From: Ardenticatenaceae bacterium
GTDB taxonomy: Bacteria > Chloroflexota > Anaerolineae > Promineifilales > Promineifilaceae
Assembly: GCA_020634495.1 (NCBI GenBank)
Contig: JACKBR010000003.1
Coordinates: forward strand, 124,001-188,000
DNA length: 64,000 bases
Reading direction: 5' to 3'
In this document: positions 8,307-15,031 of the stretch, piece after piece
How positions within the stretch are numbered: position 1 is the stretch's first letter
Layout of the letters: each line of letters opens with the position of its first letter
Made by a program: the position numbers and the translations under genes
Notes under the pieces: generated by a model
Told to the model about the DNA's origin: nothing
What the model saw: the letters and a program-made list of their open reading frames with translations, nothing else
The model's database searches: none

Positions 8307-11300
8307 ATGAGTTCTCTAAATGAAGAAATTGTTGAATTAGCTGCTTTAGAGTGGTTGGCTGAAACTGGCTATCAAACCCGCTTTGGCCCCGATATTGCGC
8401 CAGGCGAAACAGGTGCAGAGCGAGCCAGCTATGACGAAGTTCTGCTCCTGGGTCGCTTACGTGCTGCCCTGGCTAACATAAACCAACACATTCCGGCCTC
8501 TGCGCGTGCCTCGGCTATTGACGAGGCCATTCGCAAACTCACCCGCCACGAATCCACCAACCTCATCCACAACAACCACGCCTTTCACCGCCTCCTGGTA
8601 GAAGGCATCGACATTAGCTACAAATCCAGCAGCGGCCAAACCAAACACGACAAAATCTGGCTGCTCAACTTTGACCAGTGGCAGCGTAACGACTGGCTGG
8701 CTGTCAATCAATTCACCGTTACTGACGTCAACCTTACCAGCCGCGCCAAAACCAACCGCCGTCCCGACATCGTCCTCTTTGGCAATGGCATTCCCTTAGC
8801 CGTCATCGAACTCAAAAACGCCGCCGACGAAAACGCCACCCTGGAACATGCTTACAATCAGCTGCAAACCTACAAGGATGATATTCCTTCCCTCATGGTC
8901 ACCAACTGCGGTCTGGTCATTGCCGATGGTCCCCAGGCTCGCCTGGGCACGTTAACCTCCGGCATAGAATGGTTTAAACAGTGGCGCACCATCGACGGCC
9001 AAACCTTAGCCGCGCTACATGAACTAGAATTAGAAGTATTACTAAAAGGTGCTTTTACGCCGTACCGTTTCCTCGACCTTATTCGCTCGTTTACTGTTTT
9101 TGATGTAGACGGCAACAAAATCAACAAAAAGATGGCTGCATACCACCAATACCACGCGGTCAACAAGGCTGTGGATGAAACTGTCAAAGCATCGGGTCCC
9201 GAAGGGGACCGAAAAGTGGGAGTCGTCTGGCATACGCAAGGCAGTGGCAAAAGCCTCTCAATGCTGTTTTACGCGGGCAAAATCATCCAACAGCCAGATA
9301 TGGAAAACCCCACCCTCATCATTCTTACAGACCGCAACGATCTGGATGACCAGCTTTTTGGCACTTTTGCCGGGGGGCAAGAACTATTGCGTCAACAGCC
9401 TGTGCAGGCGGAAAGCCGCGACCATTTACAGCAGCTTTTGCAGGTGGCTTCCGGTGGCGTTGTCTTTACCACCATCCAAAAGTTTCGCCCTGATCCAAGA
9501 AGCCAGACTTTTGACATTAAAACTGGTACAGATAGTGATGAAAAAAGTCTGGCTTCTGCATTAGAGCATCCACTGCTGTCTAAACGGCGCAACATCATCT
9601 TTATTGCCGACGAAGCCCACCGCAGCCAGTACGGTTTTGAGGCCCGTCTGGTACGTGCCAAAAACAATGAAGCTTATCTGGCCTATGGCTTTGCCAAATA
9701 TGTACGTGATGCCCTACCCCAGGCCAGCTTTATTGGGTTTACCGGCACGCCCATTGAATCAGATGACATTAGCACGCCCCAGGTCTTTGGCGACTACATT
9801 GATGTGTACGATATTCATCGCGCTGTTGAAGACAAAGCTACCGTGCCTATCTTCTATGAAGCGCGGCTGGCTAAACTTGTGCTCAAGGATGAAAAACGCC
9901 CTGAAATTGATCCTGACTTTGAAGAAATCACCGAAGGGCGTGAGCTGGAAGAAAAAGAAAAGCTTAAATCGAAATGGTCCGCCCTGGAAGCAATGGTGGG
10001 CACAGAAGAACGGTTGGCCCAGGTTGCCGCCGACATCATTGCCCACTTTGAAGAACGCGAAAAAGCGATGCTGCCGGAGATTGGCCCAGCCGGGGGTAAG
10101 GCGATGATTGTCTGCATGAGCCGCCGCATTTGTGTAGATTTATACCATCATCTCATCGCCCTCAAACCAGAATGGCACCATGATGAAGATGACAAAGGTG
10201 TGCTAAAAGTGGTGATGACCGGCTCGGCCAGTGACCCGGCCAGCTACCAGCTCCACGTGCGCAACAAGTCTCGCCGAAAAGCGTTGGCCGAGCGCTTCAA
10301 AGAACCCGATGATCCACTCAAGCTGGTCATTGTGCGCGACATGTGGCTAACAGGGTTTGATGTGCCGCCCATGCACACTATGTATCTGGACAAACCGATG
10401 CAAGGGCATGGCCTTATGCAAGCTATTGCCCGCGTTAACCGCGTCTACAAAAACAAGCCCGGCGGCCTCATTGTGGATTACCTGGGCATTGCCAGCGACC
10501 TAAAAGAAGCGATGCACACCTACACCCTACGTGATGAAGGCGGCGAATACAAAACCGACGATCCCACCTCGCCCATTAGCCAGGCTGCCAGCGTCATGCG
10601 CAGCCAGTATGAGGTGGTTAAGGCGTTTTTCCAGGGGCAGCATCGCTTTGATTACAGCCCTTTCTTCCAGGGCACCCCGTCTGAACGACTGCGAGTGATT
10701 CCCGCAGCGATGGAACACGTTCTTAAACAGCCTGACGGCAAAAAGCGGTATATGGAAGCCGTGGCCCGCCTGTCCAAAGCGTTTGCCCTGGCCGTGCCCC
10801 ATCCTGATGCCATCAAAATTCGTGATGAGGTAGCCTTCTTTCAGGCGGTACGTGCTGGATTTGCCAAAGTTACTCCTGGCAACGGTAAAACCCAAGCGGA
10901 AGTTGATTTTGCTATCCAGCAGCTTGTTTCTGAAGCGGTGGCGTCGCCCGAAGTGATTAACATCTTTGACGCTGCCGGATTACCTAACCCGGATATTTCC
11001 ATTCTGTCTGATAAATTCCTGGCCGAAGTGCAAAACATGCCGCAGAAGAACCTGGCACTGGAAATGCTGCGCAAGCTGCTCAATGATGAAATTAAAGCCC
11101 GTGCCCGCAAAAATGCGGTGCAGGCCCGCTCCTTTGAAGAGATGATGGAAGTGAGCATTTTGCGCTACCAAAACCGCACCATTGATACGGCCGAAGTTAT
11201 TTCAGAATTAATTAATATTGCGCAGGATATGAAAAGAGCGAATAAGCGGGGTGAGGCGCTTGGTCTCAGCGATGAAGAGCTGGCTTTTTATGATGCGCTG

Positions 11301-11549
11301 GCTGCCAATGAAAGCGCTGTTGAGGTTATGGGGGATAAGCAGTTGGCATTTATTGCCCACGAGTTAATGAAAATGATACGTAAAACAGTAACGATTGATT
11401 GGACAGAGAGGCAGAGCGCACGGGCCAAGATTCGAGTGATGGTGAAGCGCATTTTGAAAAAATATGGTTATCCCCCCGATATGCAAGAAACTGCAACAGA
11501 TACAGTATTAGAGCAGGCAGAATTGATTGCAGCTGATTGGGCGATCTAA
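8307..11549 (+). CDS. hsdR: Type I restriction enzyme, motor/nuclease subunit HsdR
   Basis: This 1080-residue protein translocates DNA and cleaves it once assembled with HsdM and HsdS. In order it has a PD-(D/E)XK nuclease ('[20 protein letters not shown]': Asp154, Glu168, Lys170), Walker A QGSGKS (around Lys315), a DEAH box (around Asp435) and 'GFTGTP'. The second RecA-like lobe carries '[20 protein letters not shown]' and '[10 protein letters not shown]', and there is a helical C-terminal domain for HsdM contact. I start it at ATG 8307, two codons inside a TTG, with AAGG at 8296-8299. A palindrome with a compensatory base change (9498-9557) is read in frame between the '[11 protein letters not shown]' strand and the DEAH box, a loop position. 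It ends the operon; no terminator was found directly after it. Confidence 0.96.
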   Translation: MSSLNEEIVELAALEWLAETGYQTRFGPDIAPGETGAERASYDEVLLLGRLRAALANINQHIPASARASAIDEAIRKLTRHESTNLIHNNHAFHRLLVEGIDISYKSSSGQTKHDKIWLLNFDQWQRNDWLAVNQFTVTDVNLTSRAKTNRRPDIVLFGNGIPLAVIELKNAADENATLEHAYNQLQTYKDDIPSLMVTNCGLVIADGPQARLGTLTSGIEWFKQWRTIDGQTLAALHELELEVLLKGAFTPYRFLDLIRSFTVFDVDGNKINKKMAAYHQYHAVNKAVDETVKASGPEGDRKVGVVWHTQGSGKSLSMLFYAGKIIQQPDMENPTLIILTDRNDLDDQLFGTFAGGQELLRQQPVQAESRDHLQQLLQVASGGVVFTTIQKFRPDPRSQTFDIKTGTDSDEKSLASALEHPLLSKRRNIIFIADEAHRSQYGFEARLVRAKNNEAYLAYGFAKYVRDALPQASFIGFTGTPIESDDISTPQVFGDYIDVYDIHRAVEDKATVPIFYEARLAKLVLKDEKRPEIDPDFEEITEGRELEEKEKLKSKWSALEAMVGTEERLAQVAADIIAHFEEREKAMLPEIGPAGGKAMIVCMSRRICVDLYHHLIALKPEWHHDEDDKGVLKVVMTGSASDPASYQLHVRNKSRRKALAERFKEPDDPLKLVIVRDMWLTGFDVPPMHTMYLDKPMQGHGLMQAIARVNRVYKNKPGGLIVDYLGIASDLKEAMHTYTLRDEGGEYKTDDPTSPISQAASVMRSQYEVVKAFFQGQHRFDYSPFFQGTPSERLRVIPAAMEHVLKQPDGKKRYMEAVARLSKAFALAVPHPDAIKIRDEVAFFQAVRAGFAKVTPGNGKTQAEVDFAIQQLVSEAVASPEVINIFDAAGLPNPDISILSDKFLAEVQNMPQKNLALEMLRKLLNDEIKARARKNAVQARSFEEMMEVSILRYQNRTIDTAEVISELINIAQDMKRANKRGEALGLSDEELAFYDALAANESAVEVMGDKQLAFIAHELMKMIRKTVTIDWTERQSARAKIRVMVKRILKKYGYPPDMQETATDTVLEQAELIAADWAI
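9498..9557. repeat. RAYT-associated palindromic repeat F, in frame in hsdR
   Basis: Arms AGAAGCCAGACTTTT (9498-9512) and AAAAGTCTGGCTTCT (9543-9557) are perfect inverted complements around 30 bases. Compared with the other copies one base has changed in each arm so that pairing is kept (CCAGG to CCAGA, CCTGG to TCTGG). Translated RSQTF...KSLAS. Confidence 0.85.
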
Positions 11550-11932
11550 TTTGATGGGTAATTAGCAATGATTAATGCCTATTTCAACTATCCGATTCCC
11601 CAAGTAACTATTCATAAAGATTCCTCGTTGCACTCGGAAAGACATGTGCGAGATGTTGGTGAAACGGCCGTGTTTGTAAGGACGACCCGCCGGGTCGCCC
11701 ATTCCGGTGGTTGCAATAGGGTAATCGCATATTCCCGCATCGCCGGAGGCTGAAGCCATCCGGCTAGTTGGGGAAGCCCATTCGGGCTTTAAAATCAGGC
11801 CCTTTGGGCCTTTCATAGGTAGCGGGGGCGTTTACGCCTCCGCGAACAAGGCAAAAAACCGAGTATGCGATTACCCCGGTGGTTGCCAGGCTGTTCCTGC
11901 GCCTGGCGGGTGCTTTGCGGTAAAATAGTCGC
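11550..11932. other. Intergenic region with several small palindromes
   Basis: No gene is supported. The stretch holds the second copy of the GGGCGACCC palindrome (11681-11700), AAGCCCATTCGGGCTT (near 11774), AGGCCCTTTGGGCCT (near 11799) and GCGGGGGCGTTTACGCCTCCGC-type inverted bases near 11823. The first ACGGCCGT octamer after the RM operon is at about 11663. It reads as a patch of repeat debris marking the downstream edge of the RM island. Confidence 0.5.
11681..11700. repeat. GC-rich palindrome, dispersed repeat (copy 2)
   Basis: GACGACCCGCCGGGTCGCCC differs by one base from the copy at 291-311 and is likewise preceded by 'gtaag'. The two copies lie on opposite sides of the RM operon. Confidence 0.6.
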
Positions 11933-12703
11933 ATGTATGACCAAATCGCCCGCTTCTATGACCTGACCCACGCCAGCCTCACCGATGATCTCCCCTTTAT
12001 TTTGCAACTGGCCGCCGCAAAAAACGGCCGTATCCTTGAGCTGGGCTGCGGCAGCGGCCGTTTATTGTTCCCCCTGGCCAAAGCAGGCCACAGCGTAACC
12101 GGGCTGGATTTGTCGGCGGGGATGCTGGCGCGGGCGCGGGTGCGCTTGGCACAGGCGGAAACGGCCGTGCAAAATCGCATCACCCTGCACCAAACCGACA
12201 TCACCAGCTTTGCCCTGCCGGATGCGCCAACGTTTGGCCTGGCGATTGTGCCCTACAACACGCTGTTTCATCTGGACTCGGCGCAGGCGCTGGCGATGCT
12301 GCGGCGGGTGAAGAAGGTGTTGGGGGAAAACGGCCGTCTCTTCATCGACATCGCCAACCCGGTAGACATTGCCAGCACGCCAGAGGACGCCCTGCTCAGC
12401 CTGGAAAACGTGCTGACCGACCCGGAAACAGGCAAGCTGGTTGTGCATCTGGCCAGTAACCGGCTGGATATGGCCAGCCAAACCCTGCACATCACCTGGA
12501 TTTACGACGTGTCCGCGCCCGACGGCGGCCCGGTCAACCGCACCGTCGCCCAGGGCACTTACCATTACCGCTACCCACACCAAATTGAGCTGCTGCTGCA
12601 AGAAGCAGGCTATAAGCTGCTGCACCTCTGGGGCGATTATGACCAATCCCCTTACGACGAAGACAGTAACCGCCTGCTTGTGCTGGCTACAAAGAAAGAT
12701 TAA
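11933..12703 (+). CDS. Class I SAM-dependent methyltransferase
   Basis: This 256-residue Rossmann-fold methyltransferase has motif I 'ILELGCGSGRLLFPLAKAG' (residues ~34-52), the acidic motif II 'VTGLDLSAGML', 'DITSFALPD' (motif III) and 'LAIVPYNTLFHL' (motif IV region). The C-terminal half contains a beta-rich segment ('LHITWIYDVSAPDG') of the kind that defines substrate. The substrate cannot be told from sequence. There is no Shine-Dalgarno sequence, and a TAAAAT box at 11921-11926 lies only six bases before ATG, which suggests a leaderless transcript. The stop codon touches the palindromic repeat at 12703. Confidence 0.88.
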   Translation: MYDQIARFYDLTHASLTDDLPFILQLAAAKNGRILELGCGSGRLLFPLAKAGHSVTGLDLSAGMLARARVRLAQAETAVQNRITLHQTDITSFALPDAPTFGLAIVPYNTLFHLDSAQALAMLRRVKKVLGENGRLFIDIANPVDIASTPEDALLSLENVLTDPETGKLVVHLASNRLDMASQTLHITWIYDVSAPDGGPVNRTVAQGTYHYRYPHQIELLLQEAGYKLLHLWGDYDQSPYDEDSNRLLVLATKKD

Positions 12704-12772
12704 TCCACAGATTAACGCAGATTAACGCAGATGAGTAATAAAAATCTGCGTTAATCTGCGTAATCTGCGGAT
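12703..12772. repeat. Inverted repeat of the CTGCG/TAATC type
   Basis: Left arm 12703-12732 (ATCCACAGATTAACGCAG then ATTAACGCAGAT) pairs with right arm 12744-12772 (ATCTGCGTTAATCTGCG then TAATCTGCGGAT) with one indel and one G-T pair. Each arm itself consists of tandem 10-12 base units. It fills nearly the whole gap between two + strand genes and resembles the CACAGAG-type elements elsewhere in the window in having internally repetitive arms. Confidence 0.8.
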
Positions 12773-12788
12773 AAAAAAGGAGAACTTC

Positions 12789-13754
12789 ATGGAATTTCGA
12801 CGACTGGGCCGCACTGGCCTAAAAGTTTCTACCATTTGCCTGGGCACGATGCAGTTTGGCTGGTCGGCCGATGCCGCTACCGGGCACAGCATCATGAACC
12901 GGGCGATTGAGCTTGGCTGCAACTTTTTCGACACGGCCGATGTTTATTCTCGGTGGGTAGATGGCAACGATGGCGGCGTGAGTGAACAAATCATTGGCGA
13001 TTGGCTGGCGGCAGGGCACGTGCGCCGCGAGAGCATTGTGCTGGCTACCAAGGTGCGTGGGCAAATGGGCAATGGGCCAAACGACCAGGGCTTGTCGCGA
13101 GTTCACATCATGACGGCCGTAGAAGACAGCCTGCGCCGCCTGCAAACGGAGTACATTGATTTGTACCAGATGCACTGGCCCGATGAAGAAACACCGCTGG
13201 ATGAAACCCTCTCCGCCCTGACCGATTTGGTGCGCTCAGGCAAGGTGCGCTACATTGGCTGCTCAAATTACCCCGCCTGGCTGCTGGCCAAATCACTCTG
13301 GGTCAGCGATGTGCGCCACCTGGCCCGGTTCGACAGCTTGCAGCCGCACTACAATTTAGTCCACCGCGCCGAGTTTGAGCGGGAGCTTCAGCCGCTGTGT
13401 GTAGATCAGGGCATCGGCGTGATTCCCTACAGCCCGCTGGCTGGTGGCTTTCTCACCGGAAAATATCGCCGCGATACGCCACTGCCAGACTCCAGCCGGG
13501 CCGAAGGGGTACGCAGCCGCTACATGAATGAACAGGGATTTACGGCCGTTGATCGTCTGGAAGCTATCGGTACTGGGCACAAAGCCACCATTGCCCAAAT
13601 GGCAATTGCCTGGGTGTTGGCCAATCCAGCGGTCACCTCCGCCATCATCGGGGCCAACTCCATCGAGCAGCTAGAAGATACCATGAAGGGTGCCGAAGTG
13701 ACCCTTACACAGGAGCAAAAAGCGGCGCTGGATGAGGCGACAGAGTGGGATTAA
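12789..13754 (+). CDS. Aldo/keto reductase
   Basis: This 321-residue NADPH-dependent oxidoreductase has a TIM-barrel fold. The catalytic tetrad is visible: Asp and Tyr in 'NFFDTADVYS', Lys in 'VLATKVRG', His in 'YQMHWPD'. The C-terminal NADPH site is in 'AIIGANSIEQLEDTM'. The 'EFRRLGRTGLKVSTICLGTM' start and the 'VRYIGCSNYPAWLL' segment are typical of the AKR11/13-like (YajO/Tas-type) bacterial group. The start ATG follows AAAGGAG with good spacing. The natural carbonyl substrate is not predictable. Confidence 0.93.
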   Translation: MEFRRLGRTGLKVSTICLGTMQFGWSADAATGHSIMNRAIELGCNFFDTADVYSRWVDGNDGGVSEQIIGDWLAAGHVRRESIVLATKVRGQMGNGPNDQGLSRVHIMTAVEDSLRRLQTEYIDLYQMHWPDEETPLDETLSALTDLVRSGKVRYIGCSNYPAWLLAKSLWVSDVRHLARFDSLQPHYNLVHRAEFERELQPLCVDQGIGVIPYSPLAGGFLTGKYRRDTPLPDSSRAEGVRSRYMNEQGFTAVDRLEAIGTGHKATIAQMAIAWVLANPAVTSAIIGANSIEQLEDTMKGAEVTLTQEQKAALDEATEWD

Positions 13755-13841
13755 CCTCGTAGGGGTGAGGCAGGTGGTTATTACCATTGCCTCGCAAAGC
13801 AGCCTCTCTCCACCTGCCTCGCCCTTGCTCACAAAACCGGT

Positions 13842-14228
13842 TTAGAAGAGCCTGGCTTGCCTCGGAGGGGCTTCTGTGCCGGGGCCGCGCCATTGATAGA
13901 CCTTCAAATCGATTTTGTCCTTCGTAAAAAGGATACCTTCTGCTTCTAGCAGTTGGCGCTGTGTTTCTGCGCCTGGCCTTTGGCTGATTTTTCCCTGTGA
14001 ATTGATCACCCGCTGCCAGGGCACGCCTGCCGGGCAGGCAGCCATAGCGCTGCCTACCCAGCGGGGGCTAAAAGCCCGGTATTCGTCGGGATCGATGGCT
14101 GCTGGGGCAGGGATTAGCTGGGCAAGCTGCCCGTAGGTAGCCACCGTGCCAGGGGGAATTTGGCGGGCCAGCTGCCATACCTGCTCGTAATAAGCCTGGG
14201 GATCAGGTGGGGCTGAATGTTGCGTCAT
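13842..14228 (-). CDS. Alkyltransferase-like (ATL) MGMT-family DNA-binding protein
   Basis: This 128-residue protein has the MGMT winged-helix DNA-binding domain ('VWQLARQIPPGTVATYGQLA', 'RWVGSAMAACPAGVPWQRVI', 'SQGKIS'). The alkyl-accepting Cys of the PCHRV motif is replaced by Trp (PWQRV), which is the signature of ATL proteins. ATLs cannot transfer the alkyl group. They bind O6-alkylguanine and flag it for nucleotide excision repair. The length is typical. It is encoded convergently with the aldo/keto reductase and has no obvious operon partner. Confidence 0.92.
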   Translation of the reverse strand: MTQHSAPPDPQAYYEQVWQLARQIPPGTVATYGQLAQLIPAPAAIDPDEYRAFSPRWVGSAMAACPAGVPWQRVINSQGKISQRPGAETQRQLLEAEGILFTKDKIDLKVYQWRGPGTEAPPRQARLF

Positions 14229-14366
14229 TTAGCCTATTTTACCACGCCAAAACACAGATTGAACAGCTTGTCGCCACCGTCGCCCAGGCCGTTTTCTGGG
14301 CCGTCGTTTGGCCCAGCGACAAAGCCATCCAGCGATATGGTCATGTTGAAAATAACTTTGCCCATT

Positions 14367-14813
14367 TTATGCACTGATCAAATCAGCGATCACAATCTTT
14401 TGCATTTTTAGCATGGCTTGAACAACTCTGTTTGCTTTTTCAGGATCTGCATCGCTTAACATTTCTCCGAGTGCCGAGGGAATAATTTGCCATGACAAGC
14501 CGTATTTGTCTTTTAGCCAGCCGCATTGGCCTTCTTCACCGCCATCGGCCGTTAATTTTTCCCAAAGGTCGTCCACTTCTGCCTGTGTTTTGCAATCTAC
14601 AAAAAAGGAAACAGCTTCGTTAAATTTGTGGTGTGGGCCGGCGTTGAGCGCCATGAATTCCTGATTCTCCAGCCTGAAGGTAACAGATTGGGCAGTTCCA
14701 TTAGGTCCAGGGTTGATGTTGAGAACCTCGGAATTTTTGAAAATGGAGACATAGAAGTTCATTGCTTCTTCAGCCTGGTTGTCAAACCATAAGAACGGGG
14801 TGATCTTTTTCAT
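14367..14813 (-). CDS. VOC-family protein, PhnB-like
   Basis: This 148-residue protein has the 'ITPFLWFDNQAEEAMNFY' start, 'SVTFRLENQEFMALN', 'EAVSFFVDCKTQAEVDDLW' and 'GWLKDKYGLSWQIIP' of the PhnB / former 3-demethylubiquinone-methyltransferase-like VOC group, which is mostly of unknown function. A clear AGGAGA ribosome-binding site precedes ATG 14813. An SRPBCC/AHSA1 gene fragment lies upstream on the same strand; the two families are often neighbours, so this was probably a two-gene unit before the upstream gene decayed. Confidence 0.88.
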   Translation of the reverse strand: MKKITPFLWFDNQAEEAMNFYVSIFKNSEVLNINPGPNGTAQSVTFRLENQEFMALNAGPHHKFNEAVSFFVDCKTQAEVDDLWEKLTADGGEEGQCGWLKDKYGLSWQIIPSALGEMLSDADPEKANRVVQAMLKMQKIVIADLISA

Positions 14814-14897
14814 GATTTCTCCTGTAGGTGTTGAAATATTAATTTTTTAGATTTGCCCGGAAATGGCGCTAAATAGTGCATTTCCGGGAATTTTTAT

Positions 14898-15031
14898 TTA
14901 GGCTATTTTGACTGTTTCCAGCAATTCATCAAGACGTTGGTATCCTTCATTGACGCCGGTTTCTATGCCGGATTGCACCATGCCATCCCGGTCAGCTACG
15001 GTGAGGTAGACAGATTGTCCGTTCTTCAGTT
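14898..15031 (-). pseudogene. SRPBCC (AHSA1-like) C-terminal remnant
   Basis: About 44 codons in one frame read 'LKNGQSVYLTVADRDGMVQSG' then 'GVNEGYQRLDELLETVKIA'. This is the C-terminal beta-strand and long helix of AHSA1-type SRPBCC proteins, which normally have 'RDGMLQSGM..G..E.YDRLDELL'. The rest of the ~150-residue domain is missing: its 5' side runs directly into the 3' end of the glycosyltransferase gene, whose stop codon (15026-15028) lies inside the remnant. The remnant itself seems to lack a strand-length segment before 'RDGM'. I read it as the product of a deletion that fused the two loci. Confidence 0.72.
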
